From Ktedonobacteria bacterium brp13 (GTDB lineage Bacteria; Chloroflexota; Ktedonobacteria; Ktedonobacterales; Ktedonobacteraceae): a stretch of DNA of 64,000 nt. Position numbers and translations under genes: made by a program. Each line of letters opens with the position of its first letter. Positions within the stretch are counted from its first letter, which is position 1. Under the pieces are notes generated by a model. The model did not search any database. It saw nothing but the letters and a program-made list of their open reading frames with translations, and was not told the origin of the DNA. Positions 9,511 to 17,428 of the stretch are shown here, one piece after another. The DNA lies in NCBI GenBank assembly GCA_015099395.1, contig AP024096.1:5208001-5272000 (forward strand), given 5' to 3'.

Positions 9511-9592
9511 ATGTACAATAGCCCCGCAAGGATATCCAAATCCGTAACGTAGATGTACAATAGCCCCGCAAGGATATCCAATCCGTAACGTA
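9511..9592. repeat. Two direct repeats of about 41 bp upstream of enolase
   Basis: Units at 9511-9551 and 9553-9592 are identical except for one A in a short A-run (41 against 40 bases). Each starts ATGTACAATAGCCCCGCAAG and ends TCCGTAACGTA. They sit 88-170 bases before eno. Each unit contains TACAAT, so the duplication could also duplicate a -10 element. No further copy was seen in the window. Confidence 0.95.
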
Positions 9593-9679
9593 TCCGCAAT
9601 GGAGCGCTACTATTCCAATAGATGCGTACTATGTATGCGCACAGGCACATACATGACTTTGTGAGGAGAGATTTATTTT

Positions 9680-11005
9680 ATGTCACACACGACAGACGAT
9701 TTCACTACTATTGAGGCTGTCACCGCTCGTGAGATTCTAGATTCACGCGGCAATCCTACAATTCAAGTTGAAGTACTTCTGATGGGTGGAGCCCGGGGCA
9801 TCGCGGGTGTTCCTTCTGGCGCATCGACCGGTGCCCATGAAGCAGTTGAATTGCGCGATGGTGATAAGAGCCGCTACGGAGGAAAAGGTGTACTCAAGGC
9901 AGTCGCTAACGTTACTGATATCATCGGCGATGCACTCGTTGGTCTGGAAGCAACAGACCAGGCCATGCTTGATGAGGTAATGATCTCCCTCGATGGCACA
10001 CCCAATAAAGGCAAGTTGGGTGCGAACGCAATTCTGGGTGTTTCGTTAGCAGTGGCACGCGCCGCAGCAGAGGCAACACAGCTCCCCCTCTACCGTTATC
10101 TGGGCGGTGTCTCCGCACGTACGCTACCGGTTCCGATGATGAACATCCTGAACGGTGGGAAGCACGCAGCGAACTCAACTGACTTCCAGGAATATATGAT
10201 CTTGCCGATCGGTGCCAGTTCATTCCGCGAGGCCCTACGCATGGGTGCTGAAGTCTATCAGGCCCTGAAAAAGGTCTTGAGTGGCAGGAAACTGAATACC
10301 AACGTCGGGGACGAGGGTGGTTTCGCTCCTTCATTGGAGAACAACCGTGCAGCACTGGAGGTACTGGTAGCGGCAATCGAGTCCGCTGGCTACAAACCAG
10401 GTCAAGATATTTATCTAGGCATGGATGCCGCTGCCAGTGAATTATACCAGGGCGGCAAATACGTGCTGGAGCGCGAGGGCCGCACACTGAGCGCTAAAGA
10501 GATGATCGACCTCTATGAGGGGTGGATCCATGAGTATCCGTTGATCTCAATCGAAGACGGTCTGCACGAGGACGACTGGGAAGGCTGGTCCCTCTTCCAG
10601 AAACGCGTCGGCAATCGCATCCAACTGGTCGGTGATGACCTGTTCGTGACGAATACTGAGCGTTTGAAACGTGGTATTCAAGAGCAGTCGGCAAATTCGA
10701 TCTTAATTAAACTCAATCAGATCGGTAGCCTCTCCGAGACGCTGGACGCTATCGAGATGGCGAAACGTGCACAGTACACGGCTGTGGTCTCTCATCGCTC
10801 AGGTGAAACGGAAGATACGACCATCGCTGATCTCGTTGTCGCAACGAATGCGGGACAGATCAAGACCGGTGCGCCAGCTCGTAGCGAGCGCGTAGCCAAA
10901 TATAACCGCTTGTTAGTTATTGAAGACGAGCTTGGCAACGAGGCAGCACGCTATGCAGGGTATAGCGCCTTCTACAACGTTCCCAGCCTCTACAAAAAAG
11001 CGTAA
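9680..11005 (+). CDS. eno: Enolase (phosphopyruvate hydratase)
   Basis: A 441-residue glycolytic enzyme converting 2-phosphoglycerate to phosphoenolpyruvate. Clear family blocks: ILDSRGNPT near the start, SGASTGAHEAVELRDGD for the mobile loop, NVGDEGGFAPS, SIEDGLHEDDWEGW with a magnesium-binding Glu-Asp, GDDLFVTN, LIKLNQIGS with the catalytic Lys, and SHRSGETEDTTIADL at the active site. Length is slightly over the usual 420-435 because of a short N-terminal extension (MSHTTDDFTT). GAGGAGAG precedes the ATG. The gene appears to be transcribed alone. Confidence 0.98.
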   Translation: MSHTTDDFTTIEAVTAREILDSRGNPTIQVEVLLMGGARGIAGVPSGASTGAHEAVELRDGDKSRYGGKGVLKAVANVTDIIGDALVGLEATDQAMLDEVMISLDGTPNKGKLGANAILGVSLAVARAAAEATQLPLYRYLGGVSARTLPVPMMNILNGGKHAANSTDFQEYMILPIGASSFREALRMGAEVYQALKKVLSGRKLNTNVGDEGGFAPSLENNRAALEVLVAAIESAGYKPGQDIYLGMDAAASELYQGGKYVLEREGRTLSAKEMIDLYEGWIHEYPLISIEDGLHEDDWEGWSLFQKRVGNRIQLVGDDLFVTNTERLKRGIQEQSANSILIKLNQIGSLSETLDAIEMAKRAQYTAVVSHRSGETEDTTIADLVVATNAGQIKTGAPARSERVAKYNRLLVIEDELGNEAARYAGYSAFYNVPSLYKKA

Positions 11006-11047
11006 TATCCTGCTCGCTATGCTCTGGCGAAGACAAGATAACAGGCA

Positions 11048-11087
11048 GTGCTCCACTGGTATAGAAAAGATTCTACCAGCGGAGCAC
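11048..11087 (+). terminator. Long hairpin after enolase
   Basis: Arms starting GTGCTCC (11048) and ending GGAGCAC (11087) pair over about 17 positions with one mismatch and one bulge, 42 bases after the eno stop. No T-run follows. Confidence 0.6.
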
Positions 11088-11235
11088 TCTGTACGTTGAG
11101 CCGTAGATGCGCTATTATAGTTGTTATATTATAGTATCCTCAAAGCGGATCGCATAAGGAAACAGAGCACCAATCATCACCATCACACGCTTTGAGACAC
11201 CTTACAAGACATACGGCAACTTGAAGTGAGGATTT

Positions 11236-12120
11236 ATGGCAAGCAAAACTTCTGAAGCTCCTGGCACACGCCAACGGCGTACAGGGACTTCCGTCCACTA
11301 TAACATTAGCTATCTGGTCCAGGGTGCTGAGTACGGCACCGATGGCGCTATCGTGCTGCTGCATGATATCCCGGCCGGAGCCTTCGCCTGGGAAGAGATC
11401 ATGGACCAGTTGGGCGGGCTCAAACGCGCGGTCTATGCAATTGATATGCTCGGTTTCGGTGACTCCGATCATCCATGGCCTGCGGATACTTCTGTCTGGG
11501 GACAGGCTGATGTGCTCGCGTACCTCTTGCAAGATCTGAAGCTGGTCAATGTGACACTGGTCGGTCATGGTCTGGGTGGTGGCGTCGCACAGGTACTGGC
11601 GACTCGCCTCTTCCGCAAGCAGACCCGTGCGCTGGTGTTGATCGACTCCATCTGCTATACACATACGTTCGCGGAGAACTGGCCGCTGACCGCTATGGCG
11701 AAGCGTCAGGATTTCGATGCCCCCCAGAATACTTCACTTGAAGACCTGATCAACGATATGCGCTCGACGCTGCCAGCGGCGGTCGTCAATCGCGATAAGT
11801 TCTCGAAGCTCCTTGACACCTATATCAATCCCTGGAACAATGAAATCGGCAAGGAGCTACTCTTCCAGCAGGTACGTAATCTGATCCCATACTATTTGAA
11901 CTCAGTCGCCAGCGATCTGCCCAAAACAGGGAAGCCGACGCTGATCATATGGGGTGAGAAAGATGAGCAGACTCCGGTAAAATATGCGGAGCGTCTCCAC
12001 CGTGAGATCCCCAATTCACAACTGGTAATCATTCCTGATGCCGGTCACTATTCACTCTTTGATGCAGGTGATAAGGTCGCTAAGGCCATCGTTGATTTCA
12101 CCAATTTTGTGAACGCATAA
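11236..12120 (+). CDS. Alpha/beta hydrolase fold protein without the usual nucleophile
   Basis: A 294-residue cytoplasmic alpha/beta-hydrolase fold protein. The fold is clear: VLLHDIPAG near residue 37 gives the oxyanion-type loop, DMLGFGDSD follows strand 4, LIIWGEKDEQTPV carries the expected acid, and IPDAGHYSLFD carries the expected His. The nucleophile elbow, however, reads VGHGLGGG where family members have G-x-S-x-G (or Asp in dehalogenases): the nucleophile position is Gly. The codons GGT CAT GGT CTG GGT show this directly. It may be a non-catalytic binding protein or use another mechanism. Start is the ATG after GTGAGG. Neighbours are eno upstream and a convergent repair gene downstream; no functional link is evident. 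Confidence 0.85.
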   Translation: MASKTSEAPGTRQRRTGTSVHYNISYLVQGAEYGTDGAIVLLHDIPAGAFAWEEIMDQLGGLKRAVYAIDMLGFGDSDHPWPADTSVWGQADVLAYLLQDLKLVNVTLVGHGLGGGVAQVLATRLFRKQTRALVLIDSICYTHTFAENWPLTAMAKRQDFDAPQNTSLEDLINDMRSTLPAAVVNRDKFSKLLDTYINPWNNEIGKELLFQQVRNLIPYYLNSVASDLPKTGKPTLIIWGEKDEQTPVKYAERLHREIPNSQLVIIPDAGHYSLFDAGDKVAKAIVDFTNFVNA

Positions 12121-12131
12121 GTTGCAAAGAT

Positions 12132-12179
12132 AGCGAGATATGGCGGAAAACATGTAAGGCGCTTCCGCCGTATCTCGCT
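12132..12179. terminator. Bidirectional terminator between convergent genes
   Basis: A 17-base-pair stem with a single G-T position (arms 12132-12148 and 12163-12179) and a 14-base loop lies between the hydrolase stop and the stop of the minus-strand gene. Confidence 0.75.
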
Positions 12180-12210
12180 CTCTTCATCTGTGACCGCTGG
12201 CTTTATGGCT

Positions 12211-12405
12211 TTATGATCGTAGCTGAGCATTCCGGACAAGCGCTGCACAGCGGTTGTACTGCTCAACGGCTTGTATATACATGTCATACAGATTCTCAAG
12301 CATCTGCGGTGAGGCTCCTTGCTGTTCAGCCTGCACCAGTGCGTACCAATACTGCTCCATACGCTGTTGAGCGTTGAGGACAGCTGTGTTGGAGGTAGAG
12401 TTCAT
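12211..12405 (-). CDS. Small helical protein of unknown function
   Basis: A 64-residue protein rich in Gln, Ala and aromatic residues, predicted to be largely helical (segment MEQYWYALVQAEQQ). Not recognised. It starts 18 bases after the stop of the annealing protein on the same strand, which suggests co-transcription and possibly translational coupling; the Shine-Dalgarno is weak. The short length and lack of a known family leave some doubt that it is a gene, but position and amino-acid composition support it. Confidence 0.55.
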   Translation of the reverse strand: MNSTSNTAVLNAQQRMEQYWYALVQAEQQGASPQMLENLYDMYIQAVEQYNRCAALVRNAQLRS

Positions 12406-12423
12406 AAGCTGTGATGATGTCCG

Positions 12424-13281
12424 TCAAGAAGCCTTGCTCTGCTGCTTGGACTCCTTGTACTCAGCGCTCAACTGTTGAATAACTTTACGTGCCTCAAGGT
12501 TACTTAATGTTGGAAGATTCTCTGGGAGCGCCTTATTTAGATGCTCGCTCAACTTACGAATGCTGGATATCTGCTGCTCAGTAATGCTGGCTGCAGCGTC
12601 ACTCTCAGGTGCCGGACGATTCCCATTGCTACCATTACCGTTACTCGCTGGCTGACCGTGCCCATTGCCATTCTGTTGCGGGCGAACAGCGCTCAGAGAA
12701 CCGTTGGTCTCGCGATTACTGCTATAGCCATTCCCATTACCGTTGCCATTGCTATAACTATTCCCGTTCCCGTTGGGTGAACCAGAGGGCGCACGCGGCT
12801 CTACGGGAGCATCTACGATACGATGGGCTTCATCCATCTCAGGCGCGAACTGAGTGCCGTAACCAAGGGCGGCCAGTGCACGTCCGATAGCACCCGTCTC
12901 AGCCTTCTCGATGTAGTCAGGGAAGCTGGCTGCGTTCTCTGATTTCGTCCCGGTCGCGCAACCACCTTTGCCATCGGTAACGGTAGCACGGAAACGCGCA
13001 TAGCCGTGAGCACGCTTCATAACCCTTTCACTGCGCCGCTTCTCCGCATTCCAGGCAAAGCTCTCTTCCTCGACTTCACGATCCAGATCAACTAATACTT
13101 CTTCAGTATCAATCGTACCCTCAGGACATTGTTCTCTAAACCAAACAAGCCGCCACTGAACCGGTAAGTAATCTTTAAGACCTTCTCTACTCTTTAACTG
13201 AATAAGATGCTCATTAGGGTTAAATGTGCGAGACTGTTGTTGTTGTTCATTAGACTGTAACCCTTCGAGTTGGTTACTCAT
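12424..13281 (-). CDS. Rad52/DdrA-like single-strand annealing family protein (tentative)
   Basis: 285 residues in three parts. Residues 20-150 resemble the compact domain of Rad52/DdrA/ERF-like annealing proteins: a strand pattern ending in ASFPDYIEKAETGAIGRALAALGYG, of which IEKAETGAIGRAL is the recognisable core. Residues 160-225 are a low-complexity Asn/Gly/Ser linker. Residues 230-285 form a helical C-terminal domain (QQISSIRKLSEHLNKALP) typical of DNA-repair tails. Expected role: binding and annealing single-stranded DNA in double-strand-break repair. AAGGAG precedes the ATG. A TTGACA/TAGAAT promoter overlaps a LexA-like palindrome upstream, consistent with damage induction. Family assignment is by motif memory and should be treated as probable, not certain. 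Confidence 0.7.
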   Translation of the reverse strand: MSNQLEGLQSNEQQQQSRTFNPNEHLIQLKSREGLKDYLPVQWRLVWFREQCPEGTIDTEEVLVDLDREVEEESFAWNAEKRRSERVMKRAHGYARFRATVTDGKGGCATGTKSENAASFPDYIEKAETGAIGRALAALGYGTQFAPEMDEAHRIVDAPVEPRAPSGSPNGNGNSYSNGNGNGNGYSSNRETNGSLSAVRPQQNGNGHGQPASNGNGSNGNRPAPESDAAASITEQQISSIRKLSEHLNKALPENLPTLSNLEARKVIQQLSAEYKESKQQSKAS

Positions 13282-13297
13282 GGCGTACTCCTTTTTC

Positions 13298-13344
13298 TAG
13301 AAACTATGTTCTACTATTCTAGAATTTGTACCGTTGAATGTCAA
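13298..13344 (-). promoter_or_regulatory. Promoter with LexA-like operator for the annealing protein
   Basis: Minus-strand TTGACA (13339-13344), 17-base spacer and TAGAAT (13316-13321). Immediately downstream, at 13298-13313, lies TAGAAACTATGTTCTA read on the plus strand, one base from the Gram-positive SOS box pattern GAAC-N4-GTTC. Two copies of the palindrome TTCTAGAA (13295-13302, 13317-13324) are 22 bases apart. A repressor here would cover the -10 and the start site. Confidence 0.6.
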
Positions 13345-13432
13345 GGTGTTGCACTCTCTATTTCTTTATAGTCCTTCCAAAAGCGGAAATCGGGATGCAG
13401 GTAGTGAACTACTATTATAAAAAGTCGCTATC

Positions 13433-14461
13433 TTACGAGAGAGGATTATAGATCGACAATATCTGCTGCAACTCTCCTTTCAATTGTTCGCGCCAGGCCT
13501 GTGGCTCCAGCAATTCCGCGCCCGGTCCAAGCCAACGCAGTAAGTCGAAGACGATTTTCTGGTCGTCCTCACCGAGCGTCATAATGATCTGATCATCTGC
13601 CTGCTCTGCAAAGCTGGCATGCCGATAATACCAGTCTTGTTGTAGTCGCTGCGCCTGCGACCGTGTAAGGCGAACAACAACAGGTGCGTTCTGCTGCCAT
13701 TGATCCATAGCCGTCCGTAGCCACGTATGACCTAGCAGCGTATGGATATCAAACACAGCTGTCGTCTTGATGGGAAAGGAGGTCAGGAAGAGAGAGACGA
13801 CACGATCCGCTCGCCATAAGCACGTAGCCGTATGATCATCATCTTGCGGCCTGCCTACCAGATACCAATGGCTACGATCCCAGAACACACCTAATGGAAC
13901 GACCGTCAGTGCTGGTTTCATAGCGACACGATACGGTGATCCATATCTGAGTTGTAGTAGCACATGCTGCAGGATGCCTTGTAGAAAAGTTGTAATGATC
14001 TGGTCCTCAGAGGGAGCGTTATCCGCTTGAGGGGGAGTGGTAGGTTCGGGATGAAAGATATCGGCTGGCAGATGCTCAAATCCAATCACACGCTCTGCAT
14101 GCGTAAGTGTGGAACATAAAGGAGCAGGAACAGCAACAAGCAGCTTTTGCAGAGCAGTCTGCATCTCAGCGGAAAAAGGAAAGCTGTGCAGACTCTTTAA
14201 TAAGGTGAGCCCTAATAGCAGTACGATACCTTCACCCTGTGAAAAGGTGAGAGGAGGCAGAAAATATCCTGCTAGTAATCGAATACCACCGCTATGTCCT
14301 CGGGTTGAATAGAGCGGGACACCCAGTTCACTGAGCTTCTGCAGGTCACGATAGATTGTACGAGTCGAGACGTTAAAGTATTGCGCCAGTTGAGTCGCCG
14401 AGATCGAGCGCGTCCTCTGTAGAACAAGTAAGATACCAAAGAGACGATCAAATTGCACCAT
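13433..14461 (-). CDS. WYL-domain transcriptional regulator (YafY type)
   Basis: About 342 residues. The N-terminal 60 residues are an HTH_11/DeoR-like winged helix (ISATQLAQYFNVSTRTIYRD is the helix-turn-helix), followed by a WYL domain in the middle (YRVAMKPALTVVPLGVF.., then a segment with WYLVGR near residue 200) and a C-terminal WCX extension. Such proteins sense ligands, often nucleic-acid-related, and repress or activate neighbours. Two ATGs lie at 14467 and 14461; GAGGA directly abuts the first, so the second (MVQFDRLF) has the proper 6-base spacing and is preferred. It is divergent from an amino-acid permease and an inverted repeat lies between them, so it probably regulates that gene and itself. 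Confidence 0.87.
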   Translation of the reverse strand: MVQFDRLFGILLVLQRTRSISATQLAQYFNVSTRTIYRDLQKLSELGVPLYSTRGHSGGIRLLAGYFLPPLTFSQGEGIVLLLGLTLLKSLHSFPFSAEMQTALQKLLVAVPAPLCSTLTHAERVIGFEHLPADIFHPEPTTPPQADNAPSEDQIITTFLQGILQHVLLQLRYGSPYRVAMKPALTVVPLGVFWDRSHWYLVGRPQDDDHTATCLWRADRVVSLFLTSFPIKTTAVFDIHTLLGHTWLRTAMDQWQQNAPVVVRLTRSQAQRLQQDWYYRHASFAEQADDQIIMTLGEDDQKIVFDLLRWLGPGAELLEPQAWREQLKGELQQILSIYNPLS

Positions 14462-14484
14462 AGCCATTCCTCTTCAAATATGAC

Positions 14485-14521
14485 ATACCGTTGGCAAAAT
14501 AGCATAGTACGCTAGCGGTAT
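14485..14521. promoter_or_regulatory. Inverted repeat in the WYL-regulator/permease divergent region
   Basis: Eleven-base arms (14485-14495 and 14511-14521) match at 9 of 11 positions, with ATACCG and CGGTAT outermost and a 15-base spacer. It lies 24 bases upstream of the regulator start and about 90 upstream of the permease. Candidate operator. Confidence 0.45.
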
Positions 14522-14571
14522 AGTGTTCATTGCACACCAGGTTCCTCCACAGATGTCAGAAGTATGCTCTC

Positions 14572-14577
14572 TATAAT
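14572..14577 (+). promoter_or_regulatory. -10 element of the permease promoter
   Basis: A perfect TATAAT at 14572-14577 without a recognisable -35 box, 36 bases before the permease ATG. A weak -35 would fit activator dependence. Confidence 0.45.
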
Positions 14578-14612
14578 GACGTCACAAAAGATACTTCAGA
14601 AGTGGGGGAAAT

Positions 14613-15968
14613 ATGACAGAGGAGACTCTGATGACTCAACATGCATTACAACGTAGCCTTACGCTATGGGATGGGATAGCCCTTGCCATCGGATCGATCG
14701 CCGGCTCCGGTATTTTGTATCTACCGTCGCTGACCTATGTACTGGCAGGACATGACGTTCTGTTAGTCTGGCTGGGTGGGACGCTACTCTGCATCCCAAT
14801 GCTCTTCATGTTCGCCGATATGGTGCGTCTCGTTCCTGATGGCAGTGGCATCGAAGGCTTCATCGCGCGTGGACTTGGCCCACATGTTGCCGCGACCGTG
14901 CCGCCATTGTTCATATCTATCGTGATCCTTGGCATTCCCGCTGGAGTACTTGTAGCTGGCGATTACTTACGTGCAGCCTTCGGTGGCGGAACGCTTATGC
15001 AACTCATAGGAGCATTAGCGATCCTTGGTGTCGCAATTGCGACAAACATTGCCGGTGCAGAAATAGGAGCACGCATACAGCGCATCGTCAGTTGGGGACT
15101 ACTCATTATTGTCGTGTCGCTCTGTGTTCTCACCTATCACACGACAAAGTACAGTTACACGACCGTTCTACCGACCTTCAGCGCACTCGGACCCATTCTA
15201 TCTGGCATAGTAGTAGCCTTCTGGGCATACGCTGGCTTTGAGAACCTTACATTTATCGCAGGTGAATTTCGGAACCCGCGTCGTGACTTTCCCTTAGCCA
15301 TGATCGTAGCATTCCTGGTCTATGGAGGACTGGCTATTGCACTGACCACGATCATCGCAACAACTATTCCACGTAGCCAGGTCAGCCATTTCAGCGGACT
15401 CTTTCAGCTCGCAGAACATATCACTCCCGCTTACCTTGCGCTAGGCATCATCGTCGTCTTTGCACTCACTATTATGCAACTGAACGCAGCAAGCTGGCTG
15501 TGGGGAATGTCACGGCTCATCTATTCCGCAGCAAAGACACAACGGCTACCACGTTGGTTTGCACACCTCAATAACCGGGGTCTACCCATACGTGCGATCC
15601 TGCTCTTAGGTATAGCATTTGTCGTCATCACAATACTTACTGCCGCATTTCCAATGCTGCTCGTTAGCGTACTTACCACTGCAAGTGCTGTCTTCCTATT
15701 TCTCTACCTGCTTTGCATTGTCTCCTACATGCGTATCATGCACAGCCACGGCAAGCGCCTCATCTATGGTGCACTCTTCGTCTTCCTGCTCATCACATTG
15801 ATAAGCGTCGGTCTCAAAGTTCTCTATCCCCTGCTCATCTTCCTGCTTGCCTTAGCCTTATCGATTATACGTGCACAACAGCCAACCGCAGGTATGCATA
15901 CAGCTACCTCTCTAGCAGAAAAGTCTGTGCTAGAAAAAGAGTCTGTCGCAAAGAGTCTCGATGTATAG
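14613..15968 (+). CDS. APC-superfamily amino-acid permease (YjeH-like)
   Basis: A 451-residue inner-membrane protein with about 12 hydrophobic segments. The first segment (WDGIALAIGSIAGSGILYLP, residues about 19-38) has the unwound glycine-rich helix 1 of the APC fold (GSIAGSGI), which binds the amino-acid backbone. The whole resembles YjeH-type amino-acid exporters more than classic importers, but direction of transport is inference. GGGGGAA precedes the ATG. The last 40 residues are polar and cytoplasmic. It is divergent from the WYL regulator. Confidence 0.87.
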   Translation: MTEETLMTQHALQRSLTLWDGIALAIGSIAGSGILYLPSLTYVLAGHDVLLVWLGGTLLCIPMLFMFADMVRLVPDGSGIEGFIARGLGPHVAATVPPLFISIVILGIPAGVLVAGDYLRAAFGGGTLMQLIGALAILGVAIATNIAGAEIGARIQRIVSWGLLIIVVSLCVLTYHTTKYSYTTVLPTFSALGPILSGIVVAFWAYAGFENLTFIAGEFRNPRRDFPLAMIVAFLVYGGLAIALTTIIATTIPRSQVSHFSGLFQLAEHITPAYLALGIIVVFALTIMQLNAASWLWGMSRLIYSAAKTQRLPRWFAHLNNRGLPIRAILLLGIAFVVITILTAAFPMLLVSVLTTASAVFLFLYLLCIVSYMRIMHSHGKRLIYGALFVFLLITLISVGLKVLYPLLIFLLALALSIIRAQQPTAGMHTATSLAEKSVLEKESVAKSLDV

Positions 15969-16077
15969 CTATAGCACGACACAGCAAATACAGTATTGAT
16001 AAAGTTAGTATGTATACCCTTTATATACTGCCTACAAGACAGATACATTCAGTCGTCGCAGTGAAGGAGATTACTCT

Positions 16078-17181
16078 ATGCAGAAGCATAACAAAAATAG
16101 TTCAGTCCTTGGTATTCTACCACCACATATACTGATTGCACTGGCTCAGAACGGGAATGAGCATCAGAGGCGTACAGCCCTCCAGACGCTAAGCCACGAT
16201 CAGTCGATCCGTACCAGCCGTATGGCGCATGCCATGCTCACCTATCGCAATGTTCCCGGTCACCAGACCCTTGCGTCAGATGGCAAGTTGTGCCGTACGG
16301 TACACGATGCTCATTGCAGCGATCACCTGCCAGGCGATATCGTACGCCAGGAGGGTCAGCATCCATCACATGACCATGGCACCAATGAGGCCTACGATTG
16401 TCTCGGCTGGGTCCATGCCTTCTATTTGCAGGCATATATGCGTAACTCGATCGACAACGAAGGGCTACCGCTCAATGCTACCGTCCACTACGGCACAGGT
16501 TATAGCAACGCATTCTGGAATGGTGAGCGTATGCTCTGCGGTGATGGTGATTACGACCTCTTCAACCGCTTTACCTGTTGTCTTGACGTGATAGGTCATG
16601 AGCTTACACACGGCATTATCGAGTGTGAGGCGCGTCTGGCCTACCTCGGTCAGTCTGGTGCGCTCAATGAGCATGTCGCAGATGTCTTTGGTTGCCTGAT
16701 CAAGCAATATGCCCACCACCAGAGCGCCGAACAGGCTGACTGGCTCATTGGTCAGGGCATCTTCACAGAACGCATTCATGGCGAGGCTCTACGCTCCATG
16801 AAGAAGCCCGGTTCCGCTTACGACGATCGCCTGCTGGGTCGGGATCCACAGCCCTCGACGATGGATTGCTATCACCATACGATGGAGGATAACGGCGGCG
16901 TCCATATTAACTCTGGTATCCCCAACCATGCCTTCTATCTGGCTGCCACCTATATCGGTGGTTACGCCTGGGAGCGCGCAGGTCGCATCTGGTACGAGGC
17001 CCTCACCGACCAGCGCCTGAGCGCCACCACCAACTTCCATATGTTCGCCCAGCATACCTTGAAGCATGCCCAACACCTCTATGGCCAGGAAAGCCGCGAA
17101 CATCAAGCCATTCGCCAGGCCTGGGAGCAGGTCGGTATCGTGCGACAAGAGCGCATCTTCGCAGGCTCAAGCTTGTACTAG
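16078..17181 (+). CDS. M4-family neutral metalloprotease, protealysin-like
   Basis: A 367-residue thermolysin-family zinc protease. The zinc site is HELTH in VIGHELTHGIIE (about residues 178-189) with the third ligand Glu in ALNEHVADVFG; the active-site His is in DNGGVHINSGIPNHA. There is no signal peptide or long FTP propeptide; instead a short N-terminal prodomain of about 50 residues carries PPHIL (residues 17-21), the hallmark of protealysin-type short propeptides. Such enzymes can act inside cells. No emfourin-type inhibitor gene adjoins it. It has its own terminator and no close partner. Start is the ATG after AAGGAG. Confidence 0.92.
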   Translation: MQKHNKNSSVLGILPPHILIALAQNGNEHQRRTALQTLSHDQSIRTSRMAHAMLTYRNVPGHQTLASDGKLCRTVHDAHCSDHLPGDIVRQEGQHPSHDHGTNEAYDCLGWVHAFYLQAYMRNSIDNEGLPLNATVHYGTGYSNAFWNGERMLCGDGDYDLFNRFTCCLDVIGHELTHGIIECEARLAYLGQSGALNEHVADVFGCLIKQYAHHQSAEQADWLIGQGIFTERIHGEALRSMKKPGSAYDDRLLGRDPQPSTMDCYHHTMEDNGGVHINSGIPNHAFYLAATYIGGYAWERAGRIWYEALTDQRLSATTNFHMFAQHTLKHAQHLYGQESREHQAIRQAWEQVGIVRQERIFAGSSLY

Positions 17182-17210
17182 AACGTGCAATAGCGACTCC
17201 ATAGCATAAA

Positions 17211-17252
17211 GTAAGGCCCGTATCCCCATTGCGTGCGGTATACGGGCCTTAC
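17211..17252 (+). terminator. Terminator after the M4 protease
   Basis: A perfect 13-base-pair stem (arms 17211-17223 and 17240-17252) with a 16-base loop, 29 bases after the stop; no long T-run. Confidence 0.7.
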
Positions 17253-17428
17253 ATATGGCACATCTGTCATATGCTGCATGCAAAAGATCATAGTATCGCA
17301 ATATATAGTTACTAGCAACAAAGAATGCTATCGTCTGACACAACAAACGCCGCGGTGAGATATAATAGTCATCATAGGCAAAATACTCAATCTTTGAGCA
17401 GCCATTGTATGCAGGGAGAGAAATTCCA

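Noticed and set aside
12541..12780. Plus-strand ORFs over the Asn/Gly linker of the annealing protein
   Set aside because: They are produced by the repetitive codons of the linker read on the opposite strand.
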